Source: JBLIOB01 sp047639575 (GTDB lineage Bacteria > Bacteroidota > Bacteroidia > Flavobacteriales_D > Parvicellaceae). From it: a DNA stretch of 19,789 bases. The DNA is taken from assembly GCA_047639575.1 (NCBI GenBank), contig JBLIOB010000046.1:1-19789 (forward strand), read 5' to 3'. How positions within the stretch are numbered: position 1 is the first letter of the stretch; the number at the start of each line of letters is the position of its first letter. The notes under the pieces are model-generated. The model searched no databases. It was not told the DNA's origin and worked only from the letters and a program-made list of their open reading frames with translations. This document shows, piece after piece, positions 7,010-16,164 of the stretch. A program made the translations under genes and the position numbers.

Positions 7010-8048
7010 CAGTATACAGAAGCTCAATTAACTCATTATCCTCATCAAGTGATCTGCTCAACTTTGGCAAATCAATAGAATTAGAAACATTACCGATATA
7101 AGGGTCCGCAGCAGGTTCTACCGAAGATCCAGATTTGAATTTATCACTACTTTTCATTTTCGGACCTTTTGTTCGGCCTTTTTTCAAGCTCGCAACTTCC
7201 AATAAATCTATCTTAACTGGTGCAACGGTTGCGGAGTTTTTGGAAATAGTCTCTTCTGCTTCTATGCTCGAATCATAAAAAGCATACCCTGTAGCAGCTC
7301 CATCTATTCCAGGCGCGGCTGATGTTGAATCATAAGCGGCAACTAATTTACCAGCAGCCAAACGACTTATAACTTCCTTGTTATTACCTATCTGATCCTT
7401 CGCTAAGTCGTTTAATAGACCGTTATAACTATCATTCTCATTGTCCGCCAAAACTTCACTCCGAAGCGAAAAAGTTGATACACTACCATTGGCCGTAACT
7501 CCACTCGGCCCCTGTTCTTTAACTTCTAATAGATCACCAATTTCTCGTTCAACTGGTTGTTCCACAGAAGAATCTAACGGTACTAGAATAAATTTTTCAT
7601 TGGCAACTACCATATCTAACTCATCTACCTGAATATTTTCTGCAAACTCATTATTTTGATTGGACAGTCCACCCCACGGTATCAGTATGGCTACTAGCAC
7701 AACTGAACAGGCAACAAAGGCCATCTGAACACCAGGCTTTCTTACAAATGTCTGTCCTGCTGGAAACAACATTGTTTTTACATTACTCCACCAGCCTGCA
7801 GCCAGTTTATCTCCTTTTTCAAACTCCTCCATTAAAGCATCCTTAATAGAGTATGCAGGTACAATATCTACTTCAGGATGCACGGACTCCGCAATATTTA
7901 ACATCGTGCCTCGCATCAAGAGATATTCCTCCTCAGATTCAACAAATTCTTCAATAAAAGATTTTTGCTCTAGATCGAGATCATGATATTCTTTATTTAA
8001 AAGAATAAATTCTATGTCCTCAGGATGATATTTAAGTTCTGTGCTCAT
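7002..8048 (-). CDS. Single-pass membrane protein, probable anti-sigma factor
   Basis: 348 residues with no sequence family I can name with certainty. The cytoplasmic N-terminal part (1-105) is acidic and helical (HPEDIEFILLNKEYHDLDLEQ, later EEEYLLMRGTMLNIAES). One membrane helix follows (about 107-127, in VQMAFVACSVVLVAILIPW), then about 220 residues of low-complexity, Ser/Asp/Glu/Lys-rich periplasmic sequence with no cysteine. The start ATG overlaps the stop of the sigma factor gene (ATGA, 8045-8048), the coupling typical of ECF sigma/anti-sigma pairs, and the topology fits a membrane-held anti-sigma factor. The zinc-binding HxxxCxxC motif of ZAS anti-sigma factors is absent, so the function rests on position and topology. 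The region just before the membrane helix (VRKPGVQ) is basic, as expected for inside orientation. Confidence 0.8.
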   Translation of the reverse strand: MSTELKYHPEDIEFILLNKEYHDLDLEQKSFIEEFVESEEEYLLMRGTMLNIAESVHPEVDIVPAYSIKDALMEEFEKGDKLAAGWWSNVKTMLFPAGQTFVRKPGVQMAFVACSVVLVAILIPWGGLSNQNNEFAENIQVDELDMVVANEKFILVPLDSSVEQPVEREIGDLLEVKEQGPSGVTANGSVSTFSLRSEVLADNENDSYNGLLNDLAKDQIGNNKEVISRLAAGKLVAAYDSTSAAPGIDGAATGYAFYDSSIEAEETISKNSATVAPVKIDLLEVASLKKGRTKGPKMKSSDKFKSGSSVEPAADPYIGNVSNSIDLPKLSRSLDEDNELIELLYTAM

Positions 8049-8686
8049 GACAGTGGTTTTAAAATTTCTATTACAAATTCAGATAATGCTATAATCGTTA
8101 ACATGGCTAGTTTCGGATTAAATGCTTTCAACTTTTCTGATAATTTCTTTATCGTATAAAACAGCCTGGATTTAATAGTTCCTTCGGAACACTCCATAAT
8201 CTCTGCTATTTCTTTAATGCTTAAATCTTCTCGGTATCTTAATTCAAATACGGATCGGTGACTTTCGCTTAATTCTAACAGCTCCTCATTAAGCTTATCG
8301 TTAAAAATGGTTCTGTCTACAATTCTATCCGAAAGAACGTTATTGTCTTTAATATCCGACCTCTCATCAAGTCCATTACTGGTATTTTTTCTTACTTCCA
8401 TTCTCCTATACTCATTTTTACACATGTTATTAGCAATGCTATATAGCCATGTTTTAAACTTTCGCTCCGGGTTATATAAGTGAGGCTTATTAATGAGTTT
8501 TGTAAACAACTCTTGCATAAAGTCCTCCGCTTTCTCCCGATCTCTCCACAGCATTCTGTAGAAATAGTTAATCAATGGTGATGAATAGCGGTCGTACAGC
8601 TCACTAAAGGCTGCGCTTTCTCCATCCGCTACTTTTGCCATCAAAAGCTCGTCATTTAATTCAGTATAGTTTTCGCGTTTCGTCAT
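8045..8686 (-). CDS. ECF-type RNA polymerase sigma-70 family factor
   Basis: 213 residues. Region 2 covers about 24-95: AFSELYDRYSSPLINYFYRM, then EDFMQELFTKL (core binding, 55-64) and FKTWLYSIANNMCKNEYRR (-10 recognition, 77-95). Region 4 covers about 133-185, with a helix-turn-helix in LSIKEIAEIMECSEGTIKSRL (155-175) for -35 recognition. There is no region 1 or 3, as in ECF factors. Unusually, a hydrophobic stretch follows region 4 (LAMLTIIALSEFVIEIL, about 193-209), which could be a membrane-proximal helix or a docking surface for the anti-sigma protein. The gene is second in a (-) unit of three; its stop overlaps the ATG of the membrane partner by 4 nt. Such pairs respond to envelope signals. 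The target promoters are unknown, though self-regulation of the unit would be usual. Confidence 0.94.
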   Translation of the reverse strand: MTKRENYTELNDELLMAKVADGESAAFSELYDRYSSPLINYFYRMLWRDREKAEDFMQELFTKLINKPHLYNPERKFKTWLYSIANNMCKNEYRRMEVRKNTSNGLDERSDIKDNNVLSDRIVDRTIFNDKLNEELLELSESHRSVFELRYREDLSIKEIAEIMECSEGTIKSRLFYTIKKLSEKLKAFNPKLAMLTIIALSEFVIEILKPLS

Positions 8687-8740
8687 TCAGGGATATTCCT
8701 TCTCTCGATAGTTCAGCTATCAAGATTGGGACTAGTTCAG

Positions 8741-9865
8741 CTATTCCTGTTTCTGTATGTATTGGTTTACTTGTGATTCTTTGCCCCCTTCTTTGGCAAT
8801 TTTAAGCGCCAAGGTTTTAAGCCGCATTGCTTGCTCCACATTACCCTGAGCCTTATAACTCATAGACAACAACATCAATGGAAGGATATAATTATTATTC
8901 ATTTTCTTAACAAGAGAATTCGTATGGGCTTTATCTAATGATGCAACCTGGAATGAATTTTCCCAATTTTTCTTCAATAAAGGAATGTTATCAATCGATT
9001 TTGGACTGTATTTTAAAGCTAAGCCAGTTAAAAACAAGTGCTCTTTAACGCCCTTAATCGCCTCTGGTGTCAGGGTCAATGCGAAATATATTGGCTTGGT
9101 TGGATTCTCTTTTGCTATCGACTTAATAAACCCGATCCGGTCAGCATTATAATTCACTTTAGTGGAAACCCCTAGTGTTTTTAGCTTCTTATCTCTATAA
9201 GCATCGACACCCAACAGGTCTACATTTAGAATTGTAACATCTTTACGCACATTCAATACGTTTTGATGCATCCAAATTGGATACGTATCGTTGGATCCGT
9301 TTACAAAAAGTATCGAATTCTTCTCTAATGACATAAGTACGTTATAATTGTAATCCATAACGCCAGTCGGCACAGAATTAGACTTATATAACTTGCTACA
9401 GAATTCAGTTTTCTTGGATTCATTTTGAGTCAGCTCATAGTAAGCTATATAGTCATCATAAAGTGCTGTTTTATTATCAGATAACTGATAAGCTTTATGC
9501 AAGTGGTCTACTTTAGTCACATCGTAATTTCCATTCACATACTTTACATAGTGAAACTCTGCGCTAGCTGGCACTTGTTCTTCCATTTCTCCAACCATAA
9601 CATCCAACTTAGCTTGTTCCGTTGTGTTAATTTGCTTTGTGTTTTTATCTATAGCGGCATCCCTACTCTTTAAAAACAAGCTTTGGTACTGCTTAGCTAG
9701 AATCATCTGATTCGAAGACTTCCCTTCATCATCAGATCTTGTATCCAATTCTAATTTCTGACCAGACTCCAAATTTTCAGTCGCCTTAAACGGAACTTCC
9801 GATTGACCATAGCCAACCGAAACCATTATAAGTACTAACCCTATTGTCCAAAATATCGATTTCAT
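8741..9865 (-). CDS. Exported protein resembling the C-terminal module of GT117/DUF2723 proteins
   Basis: 374 residues with a signal peptide (MKSIFWTIGLVLIMVSVGYGQ, cleavage probably after Gly20) and no other membrane helix, so periplasmic or envelope-attached. The central part NSILFVNGSNDTYPIWMHQN and the following VLNVRKDVTILNVDLLGVDAY match, from memory, the pattern of the soluble C-terminal region of Bacteroidota DUF2723 (GT117) membrane glycosyltransferases, where 'NGDNDT-P-W' and 'DV-V-N--LL' are typical. The N-terminal multi-helix glycosyltransferase part is absent. The C-terminal third is helical and repeat-like (ALKYSPKSIDNIPLLKKNW; MLLSMSYKAQGNVEQAMRL), suggesting TPR-type helices. 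It is the first gene of a unit with the ECF sigma factor (54 bp downstream) and its membrane partner, so it may be part of the signal input. No catalytic role can be assigned. Confidence 0.78.
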   Translation of the reverse strand: MKSIFWTIGLVLIMVSVGYGQSEVPFKATENLESGQKLELDTRSDDEGKSSNQMILAKQYQSLFLKSRDAAIDKNTKQINTTEQAKLDVMVGEMEEQVPASAEFHYVKYVNGNYDVTKVDHLHKAYQLSDNKTALYDDYIAYYELTQNESKKTEFCSKLYKSNSVPTGVMDYNYNVLMSLEKNSILFVNGSNDTYPIWMHQNVLNVRKDVTILNVDLLGVDAYRDKKLKTLGVSTKVNYNADRIGFIKSIAKENPTKPIYFALTLTPEAIKGVKEHLFLTGLALKYSPKSIDNIPLLKKNWENSFQVASLDKAHTNSLVKKMNNNYILPLMLLSMSYKAQGNVEQAMRLKTLALKIAKEGGKESQVNQYIQKQE

Positions 9866-10336
9866 ATTTCATTCATTTCGACTCACAGTACATACAGCTA
9901 ATCAAAAGGTTCATTTAATTCGTTATTAAATTTAATCAGATTTAAGTCAGTATCACAAGGAAACTAAATCTCAAGACAATTCCATCCGGTCGCTTCACTC
10001 GTTTCAATAATTAAAAACTAAACAATCTTGTTTTATTCAACAGACTAAACATGCCGTTTCAACACAGATCATGACAGCAACCTCAACCCACAACTAAAAC
10101 CTTACATTAAACTATATAACACTCTGATTGTTAACTATTTAAACTCTATTAAAAACACTCGCTTCTTATCAATAGAGCGTCTGTAAATTAACTTTGTTTT
10201 ACTTTTTAAGTATTCAAAATTGTGACCTTGTAAATTGTTTTCAAACTAAGGATTATTCATTTTTTTGCACGGATCATTAAAGTAACATACCTTCGAAAAA
10301 TCGATTCAAATAGTACTTATTTTTAATCCTACCTTT
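9866..10336. other. 471-bp divergent intergenic region
   Basis: No plausible coding frame, tRNA or strong hairpin is visible. The right end carries the candidate hutI promoter (10264-10295). Facing left, TTG (9958-9956), a 21-bp spacer and TAAATTTA (9934-9927) form a weak candidate promoter for the exported-protein/ECF unit, but TAAATTTA is self-complementary and the surroundings are very AT-rich. The middle, about 9961-10200, shows nothing I can name. Confidence 0.5.
10264..10295 (+). promoter_or_regulatory. Bacteroidota-type promoter of hutI
   Basis: TTTG (10264-10267), a 20-bp spacer and TACCTTCG (10288-10295) match the -33 TTTG / -7 TAnnTTTG consensus with one mismatch and normal spacing. 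Transcription would begin around 10301, giving a leader of about 35 nt to the ATG at 10337, usual for this phylum. Confidence 0.55.
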
Positions 10337-11584
10337 ATGAAACTGGTCATTAAAAACATTAAAACTTTAGTTCAAGTTGAAAGCCAAGTGGCTCTTTTCA
10401 AGTCGGGCAAAGAGATGAACAACCTAGGCACTATTGAGAATGCTTTCTTACTTATCGAGGAAGATAAAATAGCCGGATTTGGACCAATGAGTGAAATCTC
10501 AGGGCATAATTTCGGATCTGATGCTACAGAAATTGATGCTGAAGGCAGGATGGTTTTCCCTTCTTGGTGCGACTCACATAGCCACTTGGTTTTTGCTGCT
10601 CCGAGAGAAGGAGAGTTTGTTGATCGGATTAATGGATTGACTTATGAAGAAATCGCAGCTAAAGGGGGAGGAATACTTAATTCAGCTAAAAAATTAGCAG
10701 ATGCAGATGAAGAACAATTATATCAAGATGCGTTAACTAGGATTAATGAAGTAATTTCTCTAGGAACCGGAGCCATTGAAATCAAGAGTGGATACGGGCT
10801 ATCGTTGGAAGCTGAACTCAAAATGTTAAGAGTGATTAAAAGGTTAAAAGAAACAACACCTGTTTCGATCAAAGCAAATTTTCTAGGCGCTCATGCAATC
10901 CCAGTAGCATACAAAGATGATAGAACCGCTTATATTGATCTAATAATCAATGAGATGCTTCCTATTATTGAAAAAGAAGGGCTTGCAGATTACATTGATG
11001 TTTTCTGTGAAGTAAATTATTACACAGTAGAAGAAACAGAGCGCATCTTAGAAGCTGGTATAAAAGCAGGACTTATTCCTAAAATTCACGTAAATCAATT
11101 CAACGCAATTGGAGGCGTACAGGTTGGTGTGAAGTATAATGCTTTATCTGTGGACCATTTGGAGGTAATGACCCCTGAGGACATTGAAAGTTTAAAAGGA
11201 TCTGGAACGATGCCTACAGCTTTACCTTCTTGCTCTTTCTTTTTAGGAATACCTTATGCGCCCGTGAAGGAAATGATGGACGCTGGTCTACCTGTAGCCC
11301 TAGCCTCTGATTACAATCCAGGCTCTACTCCATCTGGGAATATGAATTTTGTAGTCTCATTGGGATGTATTCGAATGAAAATGACACCAGAACAAGCCAT
11401 AAATGCAGCGACTATCAATTCCGCGTATGCGATGGGGCTTAGTGACCGTTTAGGCTCAATAGCTGTTGGGAAAACTGCCAACCTCTTCATCACAAAGAAA
11501 ATTTCCTCGTATGCATTTATCCCGTATTCCTTTGGAAACAATGTAATTGATACTGTGATCTTAAATGGAAGTATAATCGACTAA
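10337..11584 (+). CDS. hutI: Imidazolonepropionase
   Basis: 415 residues, normal for HutI. It catalyses the third step of histidine degradation, hydrolysing 4-imidazolone-5-propanoate to N-formimino-L-glutamate in the cytosol. It belongs to the amidohydrolase superfamily: an N-terminal beta sandwich (about 1-72) leads into the metal-binding HxH in WCDSHSHLVFA (His81, His83). Next come the GGGIL and IEIKSGYGLSLEAELKML motifs (110-165), His186 in NFLGAHAIP, His251 in KIHVNQFNAIGG, and Asp325 in ALASDYNPGS, which completes the metal site. The C terminus returns to the sandwich. No hutH, hutU or hutG lies next to it in this window, so the pathway is scattered or lies elsewhere. Its TAA stop overlaps the tamB stop on the other strand (CTAA at 11581-11584), leaving no room for a terminator. 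Confidence 0.97.
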   Translation: MKLVIKNIKTLVQVESQVALFKSGKEMNNLGTIENAFLLIEEDKIAGFGPMSEISGHNFGSDATEIDAEGRMVFPSWCDSHSHLVFAAPREGEFVDRINGLTYEEIAAKGGGILNSAKKLADADEEQLYQDALTRINEVISLGTGAIEIKSGYGLSLEAELKMLRVIKRLKETTPVSIKANFLGAHAIPVAYKDDRTAYIDLIINEMLPIIEKEGLADYIDVFCEVNYYTVEETERILEAGIKAGLIPKIHVNQFNAIGGVQVGVKYNALSVDHLEVMTPEDIESLKGSGTMPTALPSCSFFLGIPYAPVKEMMDAGLPVALASDYNPGSTPSGNMNFVVSLGCIRMKMTPEQAINAATINSAYAMGLSDRLGSIAVGKTANLFITKKISSYAFIPYSFGNNVIDTVILNGSIID

Positions 11585-14500
11585 AACGGATCTCCTGGAA
11601 TGTAGCCATCGTCTCCTGGTTTCCCGCCAGTGCCTTTGTAATGAAGCACATCATTTTCCTTTTTTCGAACAACGTTAGTTAGCTTCTGACGTAATTCCCA
11701 CCAATTTTGAAAACTCTCCTTGTAGTACACTCCTACTCCTTGTGTATAGTAGCTCGTGGTATTCAGGGGGTCGAATTCGTTGGATTCATTGAACGCTCTA
11801 ACTCTAAAATTACCATTCGTATTCAGCTTATATTCTACACTAACATCTCCAATCAATCTACTGCTTTGACCTGCTGAACCTGCGGATGAAGAGTTTGCGT
11901 ATCCAAAATTCCCGGTAATTTCTAATCGATCATTTAAAAATTGTTTCGTCATCAAAATAGCCACTTCGTCTTCACTCACGTCATCTCCAAATTTTGCATT
12001 CACTCCAATCTCAATATCATCAGACAAACCATCCAACCACGAACCGATTTGACTACTTAATAAGTCGGATGTAGTGGCACCAACACCAGCACCTAAAGCG
12101 CTTCCACTAGCAGACGAAATAGCGTTTGTTCTCGGTAAAAATTTATTTAAAACCATTAAAGCAAAGACCTGCTTATTTAATTCTTCGTCTGAACTAATCA
12201 TATTTCGAAGAACCGATTTCGCATTTTCATCTGACCTAGGCAATTCAATTGCAAAACCTAAATCAGGATTGAATAAATTTTGAGTCAAATTCATGATGCA
12301 ATTAACCTCTGTATTCCCTGTATACTGATCTCTTTCTCCATCTGGCATTATATCATATAAAGAAGCTTTAGTTCGATAAACCGCTTCCAAATCGATATCT
12401 GCATTGTAAGGATCACCATACCAGCTAATCGTTCCGCCTTTTCTTACACTAAATGGCTTATTAATAAAATCAAACATCGTAAACAGGTAACTCCCTTTAT
12501 TTACCTCATAGAATCCATACATATTGAATTGCTCAAACTCATCAATTACCATGCTGATATTTCCGCTACCGTTACCAGTCATTACATCTCCAACTACTTC
12601 ATCAAAGACTAAGCTAATTTGAGCATCAGGTGTAACTTCCATGTCAAAATTCATTTTTATTCCACTTAGATCCATTTTAGGTTGCTCATCTTCTTTTGGA
12701 TCGCTTCTATTCTTAAATGTGATAAAGTCTGGAAGGACAACCTCATCCGCCCCATCCAAAGGCAACACTATGTTCGTTCCTTTTTCGGATTTTGCGGAAA
12801 CGTTAATCTCCAAATCGTTGTAACGATCATAAGAAATTGAAACATCTCCTGTCATAAAGGCATCCCCATAATAGAGGGAATTAAACTCTTTTGAAGTATT
12901 CATAACACAAAAAGGATCCGGAATCCCCATTTGCAGGTTATAAGAGTAATCAGCAAAGTTAAGATGGTAAAAAGATCCATCCCAAATAGTGGCGTATTGT
13001 CCATTTTTATCTCTTACCGGAATTCCCGACATATAAAAACCATCATGCTCAATGGAGACTTTTCCTGAAAAGGAATAATCGGTATTTAGCAAATCAATAT
13101 GAGCGGCAGCATCTTTAAAAATGACGAACCCATCGAACAATATGCTATCTGGCCTACCGGTCATTCTCACGCTACCATTCATAGTGCCGTCAATATCAGA
13201 AACTCCACTTGGAATAAAACCATTAGCAACATTCATCTCCATGTTGTCAAAATTAAATCCGAAATCCATTGGATTTTCTCTACCATCAACATAGTATCGA
13301 CCTAGATAGTCAAATTGATAGGTTCCATTTTTAACAATGTTACCTTCTACATCAAGCGCTGTAATTTTCTCCCTTTTTATTTTTCGATCAAGCTCATCTT
13401 CCATTTCAACGTTATCCCAATGAGGTTTTACTTGCCCCCATACATCTCCTAAATACTCATCGTTTAAATAACAAGCTTCAATATCATATTCTATCTCATA
13501 AACCGGGTGGTGATATAGGTCTCTCAAGTTTCCATTTGCGGTAATTAGACCGTTCAGTTTCACCGCATCTCTAAGAAGCAAACTATTCAAGTTAGCAAGG
13601 TCAAACTGACTCAAAGTATACTCTACTTTAGTACTAGGATCCTCTGTTATAAATCCATTCACATCAATAATCTGATCACCATTAACCACGCGTATCTTAG
13701 AAAGTTGAATTGACGTTGAATCAATAATAAGCAATGCGCTTTCATCAATATTCCAAATCTCCTCTTCCACTTTAAACCATGAAGGCGTTATATCAAAATG
13801 AAACTTATCTTTTGCAGTCCAGTATCCTTCACCCATAACGGACCCAGCATGTGAACTATCCTCAGCAGCCCAAGCGATATGAGCATCAACATTATCATCA
13901 AATAGGGCTGACACCAATTTGAAATTATCCAAATGAATGCTATCGTTTAAATAAAACTTTTTGGACTTCACAGTAAATTCGTATAAATCAAAAAATCGAG
14001 CGGTCTCCAAATAAAATCCATGCATCGTATAGTCCTTATACGTAATCCAGTCTGCATTAAGGTTCAAATTTAAATCCTGATGGCTAGTTTCGTAAAATCC
14101 ATTCAGCTGTGTCCCAGGAGCAACCTGTAATACAGGGAAAAACAATTCCGTAACTAAGGAAAGATCCTTTACATCAACGAAAAAAGAGAAATCCTCTTGC
14201 TCTAAGAAAATGTCATCACGCACTGGAAACACAGAAGGCAATATCCCTCCGGCAAGGGCATAAAACGCGTCTGGTAGTTTAGCCAAACTAAAACTCCCTC
14301 CTATCGACAAATCAATAAATGCGCTAGAGACAGTAAGGTCGTGGCTACTTGAATCTAAGGTTGATATTACCTCAACGGAATCAAAGAAGTAATCTCTTCC
14401 CCTCAGATAATACGAGATTTCCTTTGCAACTATTTTTCCGTTAAAATTATCAAGGTTTGAGCCAGAGCCATTCACATCAACGGTAGTACATACAATTTGA

Positions 14501-16140
14501 GATTTTTCAGAACGATCTAAATTCAACTCATACAGATGGGCTTTTTGAATTTCCGCGGTGAAATCAAAAACGGGGATTTTCGCACTTACATCAATCATCC
14601 CGTTAAAGATTAAATCAATATTATCATCTTCGATCTTAATATCTCCGTCAAATTTCATATTCGCATAATTGCCATCTACTCTAATATTTTGGTACACATA
14701 ACCTAGTAGCTCAACTTTGGTAAAGTCAGCGTGAATTTCTGTAGACAGTTTCGGAATATCAAAAGGAATAGCACTAGAAGAGTTTAGGACTATTTCAGTT
14801 GTGATTTTTCCTATATCACTAGACCCTGAGATAAGACCAATATCAAAATTATCAGCAGAAATAACACCGTTATACTGATAATGATTGCTTACCGAATCAT
14901 AATACATTACCAAATCTCCGCTAACTCTACCCGCTCCTGAATTGATGTCTGCTGTAGCAGAAAAGTCATTATAAGTGCCTGTAAATTCCGCGGAGCCTTT
15001 TATATATTCCAACGCAGCTATATTAGACGCTATTTCGAACGCTTCGCCCTCCTTAAAAGGTGGCTTCTTAATAAGTTTTATATCATCTATGCTCGCATTT
15101 ATTTCAGTTAGCAGCACATCAAAATGCGTTTTAGATGCATCCGTAATATCCCGGACCGCAATATCACCTTTCAATGTAGTCTCTTCTCCAAAGGAGAAAT
15201 CAAGCCCCTTTATACTTAGGTCGTTTACAGTCCCACTTATCAACCCTTTAATTTTTACTGGCTCCTCGAGCCCCTCGAAAAAGTCTACAAAATAGCCCAG
15301 GTCTTTTGTATGAACCTTACTATGATTAAGGTCTGCGGACAAATGCACATTATCTGAGAATTGATTGAAATCTGATAGATCATCATAACTCATAGAAAGA
15401 TGATTTGTGTTGATATCGGAATGCGGAGTTATAATCTTTAGATCATCTAACATGAGCTGTTTCCCTGAGTATCGGGCATCAGCAGTTAATGAATTCAACG
15501 TAAACCCACTTTGATCGTTAAGCGAGAGCTCATCAATTTTTGCCGTTATAAAGTTTTCTGTTTTACTAAAATTCACAAACTCTGCATTAACATTGGCGAT
15601 CCTCAAATGGGAATAATCCATGCCATAGCTTTTTCGAACTTGATTAAAATCTTCATATCTAAATTCGGAATCAAAAACTTTCATGGATTCTGCAGAAATA
15701 TCAAAGGCGGGATCTTCAGAAGGTTCTTTAGAAGCAAAATATTCGATTAGAAAAGTTAGGTTCGTGTGATCCTCTCCTTCATATTTCTTCATGAAAAAGA
15801 GAGCTTTATTCAATGTGATGCTGCTAAAATCGATCGTTCGTTTATTTAAATCGTAATCTTTGATTTTCACATATACTTCCTTTGCATAAAGCAAAGTGTC
15901 TCCATGATGATCTTCTATATAGAGATCTTTAAAGTTCATTTCATCAATGAACGAAATAGAGACTTCACCGATTGAAACCTTAGCATTTAACTCATCAGAT
16001 AAATAAGATGCTATAACTTGAGCTACCTTAGTTTGGACAACACTCGTTCTAATACCATATGAAAATATGATAATCAGTACAAGAGCTAACTCTAGTAAAA
16101 TGCTGACGAGCAGCCTCGTTATTCTCCAACCTTTTTTAAT
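11581..16140 (-). CDS. tamB: TamB/AsmA-type envelope biogenesis protein
   Basis: A very large protein: 1452 residues from the first ATG (15939), about 1519 if the upstream part is included. The frame stays open above that ATG for 72 codons to a TAA at 16158-16156. The added sequence contains exactly the missing N terminus: a basic start (KKGWRITR), one membrane helix (LLVSILLELALVLIIIFSY) and the AsmA/TamB signature VVQTKVAQVIASYLSDELNAKVSIGEVSISF. No ATG, GTG or TTG occurs there; ATT at 16140-16138 fits best by position, CTG near 16113 being an alternative. The middle is a long run of repeated beta-strand units, as in bridge-like lipid-transfer proteins. The TamB domain lies near residues 1188-1475 (GNGSGNISMVIDEFEQFNMY through GVGVYYKESFQNWWELRQ). 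The protein is anchored in the inner membrane, spans the periplasm and probably moves phospholipid or aids outer-membrane protein assembly. Confidence 0.9.
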   Translation of the reverse strand: MKKGWRITRLLVSILLELALVLIIIFSYGIRTSVVQTKVAQVIASYLSDELNAKVSIGEVSISFIDEMNFKDLYIEDHHGDTLLYAKEVYVKIKDYDLNKRTIDFSSITLNKALFFMKKYEGEDHTNLTFLIEYFASKEPSEDPAFDISAESMKVFDSEFRYEDFNQVRKSYGMDYSHLRIANVNAEFVNFSKTENFITAKIDELSLNDQSGFTLNSLTADARYSGKQLMLDDLKIITPHSDINTNHLSMSYDDLSDFNQFSDNVHLSADLNHSKVHTKDLGYFVDFFEGLEEPVKIKGLISGTVNDLSIKGLDFSFGEETTLKGDIAVRDITDASKTHFDVLLTEINASIDDIKLIKKPPFKEGEAFEIASNIAALEYIKGSAEFTGTYNDFSATADINSGAGRVSGDLVMYYDSVSNHYQYNGVISADNFDIGLISGSSDIGKITTEIVLNSSSAIPFDIPKLSTEIHADFTKVELLGYVYQNIRVDGNYANMKFDGDIKIEDDNIDLIFNGMIDVSAKIPVFDFTAEIQKAHLYELNLDRSEKSQIVCTTVDVNGSGSNLDNFNGKIVAKEISYYLRGRDYFFDSVEVISTLDSSSHDLTVSSAFIDLSIGGSFSLAKLPDAFYALAGGILPSVFPVRDDIFLEQEDFSFFVDVKDLSLVTELFFPVLQVAPGTQLNGFYETSHQDLNLNLNADWITYKDYTMHGFYLETARFFDLYEFTVKSKKFYLNDSIHLDNFKLVSALFDDNVDAHIAWAAEDSSHAGSVMGEGYWTAKDKFHFDITPSWFKVEEEIWNIDESALLIIDSTSIQLSKIRVVNGDQIIDVNGFITEDPSTKVEYTLSQFDLANLNSLLLRDAVKLNGLITANGNLRDLYHHPVYEIEYDIEACYLNDEYLGDVWGQVKPHWDNVEMEDELDRKIKREKITALDVEGNIVKNGTYQFDYLGRYYVDGRENPMDFGFNFDNMEMNVANGFIPSGVSDIDGTMNGSVRMTGRPDSILFDGFVIFKDAAAHIDLLNTDYSFSGKVSIEHDGFYMSGIPVRDKNGQYATIWDGSFYHLNFADYSYNLQMGIPDPFCVMNTSKEFNSLYYGDAFMTGDVSISYDRYNDLEINVSAKSEKGTNIVLPLDGADEVVLPDFITFKNRSDPKEDEQPKMDLSGIKMNFDMEVTPDAQISLVFDEVVGDVMTGNGSGNISMVIDEFEQFNMYGFYEVNKGSYLFTMFDFINKPFSVRKGGTISWYGDPYNADIDLEAVYRTKASLYDIMPDGERDQYTGNTEVNCIMNLTQNLFNPDLGFAIELPRSDENAKSVLRNMISSDEELNKQVFALMVLNKFLPRTNAISSASGSALGAGVGATTSDLLSSQIGSWLDGLSDDIEIGVNAKFGDDVSEDEVAILMTKQFLNDRLEITGNFGYANSSSAGSAGQSSRLIGDVSVEYKLNTNGNFRVRAFNESNEFDPLNTTSYYTQGVGVYYKESFQNWWELRQKLTNVVRKKENDVLHYKGTGGKPGDDGYIPGDPF

Positions 16141-16164
16141 AACTTCGCGACTTAATTAGTAAGC

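Noticed and set aside
9866..10336. tRNA, small RNA or CRISPR repeat in the longest intergenic gap
   Set aside because: No T-loop sequence, no repeated units and no stable hairpin were found by eye; only promoter-like AT-rich sequence is visible.
15939..15939. ATG at 15937-15939 as the true tamB start
   Set aside because: It would remove the membrane anchor and the conserved AsmA/TamB N-terminal signature encoded in frame just upstream.
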